Positions 1 to 6,127 of a DNA stretch of 54,718 bases are shown in pieces (positions within the stretch are counted from its first letter, which is position 1; each line of letters begins with the position of its first letter). The stretch covers positions 1 through 54,718 of the forward strand of contig JAQDPW010000015.1 in NCBI GenBank assembly GCA_027659245.1, written 5' to 3'. This DNA is from Streptococcaceae bacterium AM104-57. Its GTDB lineage: Bacteria; Bacillota; Bacilli; Lactobacillales; Streptococcaceae. A model generated the notes under the pieces. The model did no database searches, was not told the DNA's origin, and saw nothing but the letters and a program-made list of their open reading frames with translations. A program made the translations under genes and the position numbers.

Positions 1-420
1 AACTGGGAATATCTTGAGGACACGGACCAGTTTATAAAGCCCGATGGCGTAGTTTATTCTTTTAAGAACTACTCTAGTCGAACTGATAAGTATGGCTTTC
101 AACGTGATTTCAAGATTTATGAGGCGGATAAAGTTCAAGATACTCCTGAGTTAGAAGAGTTAGAACAGTTGGCTAAAACGGATAGTGGAAATCAGAAACA
201 AATCCATTATAATCCAACTTGGAATTACTTTAAGGAACTCCTTAAGCAAACATTACATAGTGAAGAAGGCTCTCGAATCTATGCCAAACGGAAAATCGAT
301 GTTGAACCCGTTTTTGGTAGATTGAAGAGTGTTTTTGGACAACAGAGATAGGATTCATCTTTATGAGCATGAATCTCACCAAATTGGCCAAGAATCTCGC
401 CTCTAAAACATCAACTATTC
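1..420 (+). pseudogene. Transposase remnant (IS1182-like), C-terminal part, frameshifted
   Basis: An open frame enters from the window edge and stops at TAG 349-351. It ends with KRKIDVEPVFGRLKSVFG, the kind of C-terminal block that carries the last catalytic Glu of DDE transposases of the IS1182 type. After the stop the similarity seems to go on in another frame from 348 (IGFIFMSMNLTKLAKN, a usual transposase C-terminus). About 15 residues expected between the two blocks are missing, so a deletion plus frameshift is likely. I infer a dead element. The family name rests on motif memory only; the 5' half lies outside the window. Confidence 0.7.
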
Positions 421-421
421 A

Positions 422-484
422 AAAACCACACAGTGTTTCTTTCAGCTTGATTATATTCAAGACTGGAATCACTGTGTGGTTTTA
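422..484. repeat. 14-bp perfect inverted repeat at the end of the transposase remnant
   Basis: AAAACCACACAGTG at 422-435 is repeated inverted at 470-483 with a 34-nt loop, and a T-rich run follows. It could be a bidirectional terminator that came with the insertion element or part of the element end. It lies directly before the next open frame, which lacks a normal start region. Confidence 0.7.
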
Positions 485-486
485 TT

Positions 487-1365
487 TTGAAGAGAGTTTT
501 TGCCCAACCTCAAGATGAGATAACAGAAAAAGGCTTTTCCAGTTACATCTTTCAAACTGAGAAGCGATTAAGCGACACCAATTATAAAGAAAATAAGTTT
601 TTGTTGGCTGATGCCTTAGAGAATTTTTTTGAACTAATAGAAGAATCGCAAAATCTCCCAAGGTCCATTTTATTAGGTTTGAAGCAGTCTTATAAGCTCA
701 ATCACCAAGGCCGACCTTATCTTTTTCTGGCTGAGTGTTTATTTTATGCTTTAGCTTGCCAGCACAACAAACAGCAACAGTATATTGAGCCAGACTTTAG
801 CCAAGAAACAGAAGTTGTCTCAAAACCATTAGAAGAGCTTGTGGCACGAGCTAACGGTTATTCGAAGCGGATTATTCAGGACTTAAACCATTTTTCAGAA
901 GAAGAACTCCAACTGTTCAGAAAAATAGCACCATTTACTTTTTATGACAATTCTTTTGATGAGTTTTCGGGCGAAACTGTTTTAGATTACTACTTAATCT
1001 CACACGCCGATTTTTTAGATTTGTTTACTAAATATGGCGTTAAAGGCAATGAAGTTTCACGCTTGATTGAATATGGTTTAATTTCTGGCGGTGGCAGACA
1101 TGAGATAATTGTGGAAAAAGGTGAACTATCTGGTTTCCAGAACGATAACTTAGTTCTAACTTTTACCACTGAATCTGACAAAAGAATAACATTCGAATAT
1201 AGTGCCTTCCACTTAACAGATACCGCCAAAGCCCTGATTGAGATTTTGGAGATTGAGACTAATAATGAATTTTTTAGGGGGTTAGGAGAAAGGTTCAAAG
1301 AAAATATGAGAGAGTTGTCTGTCGTGATAAAAATTGTAAATAATGAGTTTTTTAGTGAATTGTAA
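487..1365 (+). CDS. Unknown protein, probably 5'-truncated by the adjacent insertion element
   Basis: The frame encodes 292 residues if the TTG at 487 is used, but no Shine-Dalgarno sequence precedes it and the frame opens only some 30 nt upstream, inside the insertion-element hairpin. The simplest reading is the 3' part of a longer gene. The protein is soluble and mostly helical. Its middle (YSKRIIQDLNHFSEEELQLF, about residues 124-143) and the later segment VSRLIEYGLISGG recall poorly described DUF2806-like accessory proteins, but I cannot name it with confidence. It stands alone before a promoter-like region for the next operon. Probably not expressed as a full protein. Confidence 0.5.
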   Translation: MKRVFAQPQDEITEKGFSSYIFQTEKRLSDTNYKENKFLLADALENFFELIEESQNLPRSILLGLKQSYKLNHQGRPYLFLAECLFYALACQHNKQQQYIEPDFSQETEVVSKPLEELVARANGYSKRIIQDLNHFSEEELQLFRKIAPFTFYDNSFDEFSGETVLDYYLISHADFLDLFTKYGVKGNEVSRLIEYGLISGGGRHEIIVEKGELSGFQNDNLVLTFTTESDKRITFEYSAFHLTDTAKALIEILEIETNNEFFRGLGERFKENMRELSVVIKIVNNEFFSEL

Positions 1366-1392
1366 GCGATTTTATGATAGAATAAATAGAAC

Positions 1393-1419
1393 TATATCTC
1401 TTATATCTCTTATATCTCT
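1393..1419 (+). repeat. Three tandem copies of TATATCTCT before a ribosome binding site
   Basis: The 9-bp unit TATATCTCT occurs three times without interruption at 1393-1401, 1402-1410 and 1411-1419. The GGAGG of the next gene starts only a few bases downstream, and a TATGAT box lies at 1373-1378. The repeat therefore sits in the presumed 5' leader of the 1436-2809 operon. Confidence 0.85.
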
Positions 1420-1435
1420 GAAATGGAGGCACTAA

Positions 1436-2563
1436 ATGAGGAAGGTACTTTATAGCATTATTAATTTTTTTCCTGATAAAAATCAATTGTTTAATTTTCT
1501 AAACCATTTTCTCTCTTTGAAAACAACGGCAATTCTGGGCATTATCTCAGGGGTGCTTACTTTTCTTAATGAAATGACTAGTTTTGAGAACTGGGTATTA
1601 AATTCCTTTAAATCCTTGAACGGGACATCAGAAGTAGAACCAGCTATTTCAGCCTCCAAATTTTTGGCGCAATGGTTTACAATCTTTTTGATTATCATCA
1701 TCATTACACAACTATTTTCTTTTATCAAGAAGTGGAATGAGGTGAAAGAAAAAAATGAATTATTAGAAGAGGTATTGAAGGATATTTCGAGACTAACTCA
1801 GAATAATACAATTCATTTGACGCACACGGATAAGTCCTTTAATCAATACGAGTTTTCTAATCTTATTATTCACGACATATATAACACAACGGAAAAATTA
1901 AATAGTAACAATGAACTAACAGCTTCCTCGAATATAGATGATATAATGTTTTTATTAAAGATTTTATCAACTAAAATGATTACTATTTTTGATAAAATTT
2001 ACTGCAAGGGTTTGAAAAATTTTTTGAAAAATATATTGAAAGATACTAAATTTGCAATGAAAAAATTATTAGACGATGAAATTTATATACGTCTATACTT
2101 TTATTCCTCTGATGCTAGAGATAAGATGTACTCATCATTTGTTGATGACGAATTATTTTTCTCTGAGAGTAGCTTAAACCATAAAACCTGTTATGAAGTT
2201 AGCGATGAACGATTCCAAGAGATTCAAAATCCTAAAACGAGTGAAAAGTTGAAGATTGATAAACATAGAAAAATTATCTTTAGAATTGGGAGCGATAACA
2301 TAAATAATAGAGAAACGGAGTTTTATGGATTCATGGAATATGATTTTAGTAATACTTTTATAGGAGAGAAAGATTTTTTGGATAGTGACTTTATGCAAAA
2401 TACAATAAAGTCACTAAGTATTGTAATTATTGAACAACTGAGTTATAATATGAGAGTTGTACGCAATAATATGACTGATATTCGTGTACGAGCACTTAAA
2501 CATAGCGATAATCTACTTAATGAAGATTTTGATTTCTTGAAAACTATTTATGATAATTTTTAG
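1436..2563 (+). CDS. Unknown two-helix membrane protein with large cytosolic domain
   Basis: This 375-residue protein has two hydrophobic segments, about residues 25-45 and 74-94 (FTIFLIIIIITQLFSF). A roughly 280-residue charged domain follows and is probably cytosolic. The domain contains a segment near the end (SLSIVIIEQLSYN) that could be the amphipathic end of a GAF-like fold, but I do not recognise a family. Start ATG 1436 has a good GGAGG site at 1424-1428. It is followed after 15 nt by a small coiled-coil gene, so the two are likely co-transcribed. The low GC content and the position between an insertion-element remnant and a recombinase mark it as accessory DNA. A sensor or membrane-associated defence role would be a guess. 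Confidence 0.75.
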   Translation: MRKVLYSIINFFPDKNQLFNFLNHFLSLKTTAILGIISGVLTFLNEMTSFENWVLNSFKSLNGTSEVEPAISASKFLAQWFTIFLIIIIITQLFSFIKKWNEVKEKNELLEEVLKDISRLTQNNTIHLTHTDKSFNQYEFSNLIIHDIYNTTEKLNSNNELTASSNIDDIMFLLKILSTKMITIFDKIYCKGLKNFLKNILKDTKFAMKKLLDDEIYIRLYFYSSDARDKMYSSFVDDELFFSESSLNHKTCYEVSDERFQEIQNPKTSEKLKIDKHRKIIFRIGSDNINNRETEFYGFMEYDFSNTFIGEKDFLDSDFMQNTIKSLSIVIIEQLSYNMRVVRNNMTDIRVRALKHSDNLLNEDFDFLKTIYDNF

Positions 2564-2578
2564 AAAAGAGGAATAGAC

Positions 2579-2809
2579 ATGACTAAAACACAAGCCCTAA
2601 ATACTACTCAAACTCATGATAAATTATTAGATGATAACAAGGAGTTAATAAGAATAATCGGAACTGCCCTTTATCCAGCAATTAAACAACTGGAATTATT
2701 ACAAGAAGCTCGGGAAGAAATTAGAAATATGAAATTAGAAGAAAGAACTTCATATGAGCTCAAAGTTCAAGAAAAGGCAATCGCCTGGGAGAAAAGTTTA
2801 ATTAAGTAG
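2579..2809 (+). CDS. Small charged coiled-coil protein, unknown
   Basis: It encodes 76 residues, starts 15 nt after the preceding membrane-protein gene, and has AGAGGA as ribosome binding site. From about residue 40 it is rich in Glu, Lys and Arg with heptad-like spacing (LQEAREEIRNMKLEE), suggesting a helix or coiled coil. There is no signal peptide or membrane segment. It may partner the 375-residue membrane protein encoded just upstream. A terminator-like hairpin follows directly, which closes the two-gene unit. Confidence 0.7.
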   Translation: MTKTQALNTTQTHDKLLDDNKELIRIIGTALYPAIKQLELLQEAREEIRNMKLEERTSYELKVQEKAIAWEKSLIK

Positions 2810-2826
2810 GAATCGCTAACTTCTCA

Positions 2827-2860
2827 GACTCACAAAAATTGTGGGTCTTTTCTTTTATTT
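2827..2860 (+). terminator. Rho-independent terminator after the two-gene unit
   Basis: GACTCACAA at 2827-2835 pairs with TTGTGGGTC at 2839-2847 (one wobble) and is followed by a T-rich run. It lies 17 nt after the stop codon at 2809. Confidence 0.75.
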
Positions 2861-2915
2861 CAACAGTCTTCTAAAATATAGTTATCCTGCTACAATAGTA
2901 AAGAAAGGAGAAATT

Positions 2916-3560
2916 TTGACAAATCATCACAAGAACAAATTAGAAAATATCAAAACCATAACTATCGGCTATGCTCGTGTCAGTTCGACAGATAATCGGC
3001 AAGAGTTGGGGTTATCTGTTCAAAAAGAAGCACTCAGCTTTTGCGACAAGCTCTATATCGAAAAAGATTCAGGTGGAAATCAGGAGAGACCAAAGCTTGA
3101 TAAGGCGTTAAAATTAGCCAAAAATTATGCTAAACAAGGGGTTAAAACAAATTTTGTCGTCTATAAATTAGATAGACTTACGAGAAAGATGCTCCACCTC
3201 TCTGCTATCATTGAAGATTTAACCAAACATGGTATTCATCTTCAATCTATTCATGAAAATATTGAAACAGATTCTTTAACTGGAAAATTCTTTTGTTTGA
3301 TGTTGGGTTATGTGGCAGAATGGGAGCTTCAAGCAATTTCTGAACGCACTAAAGACGGACTCCGTAAAGCTAAAGAAAAGGGTGTGAAACTTGGTAATAA
3401 AGGGTTGCCTAAAGATACCGAAAAACAAATAATCGAGCAATACCTACGAAAAGAAAATTCTGTTCGAAAAATAGCCAATCAACTGGAAATTTCCACCGCA
3501 ACTATTTATAATGTGCTAAAGCGCAATGGTATTCAAATAAATAGGAGAAATCACCTATAA
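2916..3560 (+). CDS. Small serine recombinase (resolvase/invertase type), copy 1
   Basis: I place the start at TTG 2916, giving 214 residues, because AAGGAG at 2905-2910 lies 5 nt upstream; an extended -10 box TGCTACAAT lies at 2888-2896. The N-terminal catalytic domain has IGYARVSS with the nucleophilic Ser at about residue 23, and KLDRLTRKM, which holds the conserved Asp-Arg...Arg of resolvases. The C-terminal 45 residues form a helix-turn-helix (IIEQYLRKENSVRKIANQLE). The length fits the small Tn3/Hin-type recombinases. By family it should cut and rejoin DNA at short dyads through a serine-phosphate link. Such dyads lie 46 nt after its stop. A homologue lies at 20544-21167 with the same downstream architecture. 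Confidence 0.9.
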   Translation: MTNHHKNKLENIKTITIGYARVSSTDNRQELGLSVQKEALSFCDKLYIEKDSGGNQERPKLDKALKLAKNYAKQGVKTNFVVYKLDRLTRKMLHLSAIIEDLTKHGIHLQSIHENIETDSLTGKFFCLMLGYVAEWELQAISERTKDGLRKAKEKGVKLGNKGLPKDTEKQIIEQYLRKENSVRKIANQLEISTATIYNVLKRNGIQINRRNHL

Positions 3561-3564
3561 TTGA

Positions 3565-3593
3565 TTGACAAATCCTTAGAAAAATAGTAAATT
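3565..3593 (+). promoter_or_regulatory. Promoter of the predicted small RNA, locus 1
   Basis: TTGACA at 3565-3570 and TAAATT at 3588-3593 are separated by 17 bp, and start only 4 nt after the recombinase stop codon. Exactly 13 nt after the -10 box begins the dyad at 3607. The same 13-nt distance is found at the second recombinase locus. Confidence 0.7.
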
Positions 3594-3606
3594 AAACCTA
3601 TCAACA

Positions 3607-3634
3607 GTTTTAGTAAACGGTCGTTTGTTAAAAC
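3607..3634. repeat. Recombinase dyad site 1, locus 1 (28 bp)
   Basis: The arms are GTTTTAGT...GTTAAAAC around the core ACG-GT-CGT. Its inverted counterpart is at 3722-3749; 23 of 28 positions agree when one is reverse-complemented. Length, symmetry and a 2-bp asymmetric centre fit crossover sites of serine recombinases. This is inference from the form and from the neighbouring gene. Confidence 0.7.
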
Positions 3635-3660
3635 AATCAAAGTTATCAATAAAAATATTT

Positions 3661-3715
3661 AAAATGCTGATTTAATAGGGTTTTAGTTACCTTGTTGAAT
3701 TGGCATTTTTATTTT
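3661..3715 (+). terminator. Terminator hairpin within the predicted small RNA, locus 1
   Basis: AAAATGC at 3661-3667 pairs with GCATTTT at 3703-3709. Inside, TTTAATAGGG pairs with CCTTGTTGAA including G-U pairs that only work in plus-strand RNA. The sequence then runs TATTTTT. The hairpin may also end the recombinase transcript. Confidence 0.7.
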
Positions 3716-3721
3716 TCCGTT

Positions 3722-3749
3722 GTTTTAGTTGACGACCGTTCACTAAAAC
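3722..3749. repeat. Recombinase dyad site 2, locus 1 (28 bp)
   Basis: The arms are GTTTTAGT...ACTAAAAC around the core ACG-AC-CGT, so the centre has the opposite orientation to the site at 3607. It begins 12 nt after the terminator stem. The same 12 nt separates hairpin and second dyad at the other recombinase locus. Confidence 0.7.
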
Positions 3750-3762
3750 AAGCTCAACCCCT

Positions 3763-3771
3763 ATTGTAGCA
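3763..3771 (-). promoter_or_regulatory. Extended -10 box reading back into dyad site 2
   Basis: On the minus strand the sequence reads TGCTACAAT, an extended -10 box identical to the one before recombinase 1 (2888-2896). It lies exactly 13 nt from the dyad 3722-3749, as the other two promoter-dyad pairs do. No good -35 box is visible. If active it would transcribe the inter-dyad segment from the opposite side. Confidence 0.45.
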
Positions 3772-3808
3772 GGGATTTTTGAGTGAAAATAAAAAATGGA
3801 GGTTCTTT

Positions 3809-4201
3809 ATGGGACTTAACGACTTAAAAGCCGACTCAGTTGAGGTAACAACCAAACTTTCGGTTTCTGATATTGGCGTGATTCTTCAAGAAATTTGCGC
3901 CGAATGGAAAACAACCCCAGAAGCTATTCAGAGTAGTTCGGGTGCATTAGCTGATTTTGATGATAGAGCTGATATAGAAATCGTCATTAAAGGTAAAGCT
4001 GGCTTATTCTCTCCGCAATTTTATGCAGTTCAGGTTTATGTTTACCAACTTGAGAATGAATGCGGGCTTCAGCTAATTGCATTGGGTGATTCTGGATTTT
4101 CAAAAATGTGGTATGGTCTTAATGGCGCGATAAAAATGTCTGAAAGCATTAAACGCCGTGACGCCATTATGGAACGAATTATGCAATATAGTTCGAGATA
4201 G
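3809..4201 (+). CDS. Unknown 130-residue cytosolic protein, first gene of a small accessory operon
   Basis: I start at ATG 3809 because TGGAGG precedes it by 6 nt; an upstream in-frame start would run through the dyad flank. The protein has no signal peptide or membrane helix. It contains GLFSPQFYAVQVYVYQ and ends in a charged helix (KRRDAIMERIMQYSSR). I do not recognise a family. It heads a run of six small genes on the same strand with short gaps (18, 19, overlap of 1, 17 and 1 nt), so one operon is likely. The position directly after the recombinase module suggests cargo of that module. Confidence 0.7.
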   Translation: MGLNDLKADSVEVTTKLSVSDIGVILQEICAEWKTTPEAIQSSSGALADFDDRADIEIVIKGKAGLFSPQFYAVQVYVYQLENECGLQLIALGDSGFSKMWYGLNGAIKMSESIKRRDAIMERIMQYSSR

Positions 4202-4219
4202 AATAGAAAGAGGTTTAAA

Positions 4220-4390
4220 ATGAGTACTCGTTTAAATCAAAAAGTTGTTCGTGGTGAATTGGTAGAGGTTGTTGAAAACTCAGGTGGTTTTCTTGGAGGA
4301 ATTGAATATCAATTAGTCGTTGGTGGGAAAATTAAAGAACAATCCAAAGACCTTAGCTATATTCTTAGCGCCTTTGATAAATATTGGTAA
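4220..4390 (+). CDS. Small unknown protein, 56 residues
   Basis: ATG 4220 follows AAAGAGG with a usable spacing, and the frame ends at TAA 4388-4390. The sequence begins MSTRLNQKVVRGELVEVVEN and has a Gly-rich turn (GGFLGGIEY); it is neither secreted nor membrane-bound. It lies 18 nt after the previous gene and 19 nt before a lipoprotein gene. The gap-free tiling of the operon supports that it is translated. No family recognised. Confidence 0.6.
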   Translation: MSTRLNQKVVRGELVEVVENSGGFLGGIEYQLVVGGKIKEQSKDLSYILSAFDKYW

Positions 4391-4409
4391 TTTATTAGAA
4401 AGAGTATCG

Positions 4410-4865
4410 ATGAAGAGAAGATTATTTTTCTCATTTATAATTTTACTGTCATGTATTATGCTTTTAGGTTGTAGTTCCCCTAAGAACTTCACAGGTAAAT
4501 GGAAAACCGATATCTTCGACCAAGGAAGTGTTAGAGAAGATGGAGCGAAAATCGCAGGCAAAGCAACTGGACAAGCCGACCTTGCTTCAATTATCTCTAA
4601 ATATATTCACTGGAATGCTACTATGGAGATAAAAAAAGACGGAACTTTAACAATGGACAACGGTGAAATTTTCTCCGCTAAATGGCATCAAGAAGGCGAC
4701 AAAATTGTAATTGAAGGAAAAAATATTTCCGGAATTGCAACCCTATCCGATGACCAAAAGACTTTATATTTCGAAAATAAGCCATTGAATGATAATTCTG
4801 ATAACCAGAATGGTTTTATGATTGGAGAAAATTCATTAAAGTTTGAATTTAAAAAGGTAGAATAA
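4410..4865 (+). CDS. Putative lipoprotein with lipocalin-like repeat pattern
   Basis: Start ATG 4410 (MKRRLFFSFIILL) gives 151 residues with a lipoprotein signal: a basic start, a hydrophobic stretch and the lipobox LLGC at about residue 18. The mature part begins FTGKWKTDIFD and later has short beta-like blocks (DGTLTMDNGEIFSAKWHQE). This recalls small lipocalin-like lipoproteins, but the match is by pattern only. An in-frame start further upstream would lie inside the preceding gene and would bury the signal peptide. Its stop overlaps the start of the next lipoprotein gene (TAATG), which implies translational coupling. Confidence 0.75.
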   Translation: MKRRLFFSFIILLSCIMLLGCSSPKNFTGKWKTDIFDQGSVREDGAKIAGKATGQADLASIISKYIHWNATMEIKKDGTLTMDNGEIFSAKWHQEGDKIVIEGKNISGIATLSDDQKTLYFENKPLNDNSDNQNGFMIGENSLKFEFKKVE

Positions 4866-5254
4866 TGATGAAAAAATTAGGAATGGTGATTACATGTTTA
4901 GTGATGATTCTGTTACTTGTTTCTTGCGCAAATAAGAGAAACGATTTAGTTTTATCGAATTTTCCAAGTATTCAGAATGAGCTAACCGAAAAAGACTTGG
5001 TTAAGGCGGTTGGAGCACCACACGAGAAGGTCTCTTCTCTTAGTGATGTTACCCAGCTATATGAAAAATTACTAAAAATGGACTTATCCAGTAGTGAATC
5101 AATCCTGTCTCAGAAATCAAATTGGACTGTGGGGATAAATGGTGTCATTACAGACTACTACGTTTACAAATTAAAAGACGGTAAGTCAGTGATTGCTTTT
5201 CTTAGTAAAGGAAAGGTCGTTGCGATAACAAGAAAAGGTATTGATTACGAGTAA
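4865..5254 (+). CDS. Putative lipoprotein, 129 residues
   Basis: The start codon overlaps the stop of the upstream lipoprotein gene (TAATG); a second ATG follows at once, and either may serve. The N-terminus has a clear lipoprotein signal ending in LLLVSCANK. The mature part of about 105 residues has TEKDLVKAVGAPHEKV, resembling an SmpA/OmlA-type start of small lipoproteins, and a beta-rich end (YYVYKLKDGKSVIAFLSKG). I do not assign a function. Together with its neighbour it would be anchored on the outer face of the cell membrane. Confidence 0.75.
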   Translation: MMKKLGMVITCLVMILLLVSCANKRNDLVLSNFPSIQNELTEKDLVKAVGAPHEKVSSLSDVTQLYEKLLKMDLSSSESILSQKSNWTVGINGVITDYYVYKLKDGKSVIAFLSKGKVVAITRKGIDYE

Positions 5255-5271
5255 TATAAAAGGTGGAGTAA

Positions 5272-5604
5272 ATGAAAAATAGCATTAAAATTCGATTGGC
5301 AATTATAACAATAGCCATCATTGGGTTTCTATTTTATGGATTTAGAGATAATGGTTCGGTACTTTATTACGGGCAAAGCTATACAGCAGGTTCCGTATTT
5401 AAACCTGATTCATATCTCTCAGCTGGGTTATTTAAATCTGCAGGCAAAGAGATAAACGAACTAGTCTCGAAAAAGCGTGAAGGTAGCCTTACAGGCGTGA
5501 TGGTCTCTGTTGTAGTTGGCGGAATTACTTTCTTCACACTTTGGCAAGATGACGATTTTAAAGATATTTTAGTGGAAGCAAGAAAACAAGGAGAAAATAA
5601 TTAA
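5272..5604 (+). CDS. Small membrane protein, 110 residues, unknown
   Basis: AGGTGG precedes ATG 5272. Hydrophobic segments lie at about residues 8-25 (LAIITIAIIGFLFYGF) and 75-92 (GVMVSVVVGGITFFTLW). Between them is a roughly 50-residue loop that is probably outside, with YYGQSYTAGSVFKPDS. Two helices and short charged ends are what one expects for a small membrane subunit. It is the fifth gene of the unknown operon and may act with the two lipoproteins at the membrane. Confidence 0.7.
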   Translation: MKNSIKIRLAIITIAIIGFLFYGFRDNGSVLYYGQSYTAGSVFKPDSYLSAGLFKSAGKEINELVSKKREGSLTGVMVSVVVGGITFFTLWQDDDFKDILVEARKQGENN

Positions 5605-5605
5605 A

Positions 5606-5785
5606 ATGGCTAATTTGGATAATTACTTGATTTTGGTTTTTATTGTAGTAACTGGAATTCTTATCGCTATTCAATTCGCAGGCGAGCGTTTTGCGGATTG
5701 GCTAACAGATTTAACCGAGCAATTCTTTTCGAAAAGCTTGGATAAGCACGAAGAAAAACGCAGAATAGAAAAAGAAGATAAATAA
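5606..5785 (+). CDS. Small single-helix membrane protein, 59 residues
   Basis: ATG 5606 follows AAGGAG of the preceding gene end, and the frame stops at TAA 5783-5785. Residues about 7-25 (YLILVFIVVTGILIAIQF) form one membrane helix; the C-terminal third is highly charged (KHEEKRRIEKEDK) and probably cytosolic. It starts one nucleotide after the stop codon of the previous gene, which supports translational coupling. Unknown family. Confidence 0.65.
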   Translation: MANLDNYLILVFIVVTGILIAIQFAGERFADWLTDLTEQFFSKSLDKHEEKRRIEKEDK

Positions 5786-5863
5786 GTTAAGGTGTTACAG
5801 TCTAGTTATATTGCCAGATAAAACTAAGATTATCTTCTCTTATTCAAATCTAAGGTATCTCAT

Positions 5864-5883
5864 CCCCCCCAAAAAAAAAAAAA
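5864..5883. repeat. Homopolymer tract C7-A13
   Basis: Seven C are followed directly by thirteen A in the spacer after the small-gene operon. Such tracts change length easily during replication and in sequencing. Confidence 0.9.
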
Positions 5884-5911
5884 CAATATTTATATTTGAC
5901 GAATAATAGAA

Positions 5912-5945
5912 AAAAGACGGCTCATTTTTTGAACCGTCTTTTAAT
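5912..5945. terminator. Terminator-like hairpin after the accessory operon
   Basis: AAAAGACGG at 5912-5920 pairs with CCGTCTTTT at 5934-5942; flanking A and T runs allow function in either direction. It would end the 3809-5785 transcript. In the remainder of the spacer (5946-6095) I see nothing that looks like a gene. Confidence 0.7.
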
Positions 5946-6095
5946 TCACTCATAAGATGTGTGAACTCAGATTACTTTTAGACTGCTGAACGTCAGACTG
6001 CCTAAAGGGAGATTCATTCTGGTTTATTTTACCTTACAGTGCTAGGAACCGTAACCGAAGATTATACTTGAGTATATCGAGGTAAGTTGATAACA

Positions 6096-6122
6096 TAAAA
6101 AGCCCTCTGAAAATCAGAGAGC
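6096..6122 (-). terminator. Terminator downstream of rpsO
   Basis: On the minus strand GCTCTCTGA pairs with TCAGAGGGC (one G-U wobble that fits only this strand) and is followed by TTTTTATG. It lies about 110 nt after the rpsO stop. Confidence 0.75.
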
Positions 6123-6127
6123 TCCAG

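Larger units (their letters stand above)
3600..3717 (+). ncRNA. Predicted small structured RNA downstream of recombinase 1
   Basis: Predicted from promoter to terminator: start near 3600, end in the T-run near 3711-3717, about 118 nt. The first half is the dyad 3607-3634, which folds as RNA into a long hairpin in which two positions are G-U wobbles on the plus strand. A 26-nt linker with CAAA, CAAT and AATATTT blocks follows, then a roughly 20-bp hairpin at 3661-3709 with A4 and U-rich flanks. The homologous segment at locus 2 keeps hairpin, linker blocks and spacing. The stem AAAATGC/GCATTTT here is AAAATAC/GTATTTT there, a compensatory change. No open reading frame with a start signal lies inside. 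The function is unknown. Confidence 0.55.

Noticed and set aside
3635..3721. Segment between dyads considered as a retron msr-msd or omega-RNA
   Set aside because: No reverse transcriptase, TnpB or IscB gene is near. Structure alone does not support it.
3607..3749. Dyads beginning GTTTTAG and ending AAAAC look like CRISPR repeats of type II systems
   Set aside because: Only two copies exist, in inverted orientation, with no spacers of constant size and no cas genes. The symmetric core and the adjacent recombinase fit better.
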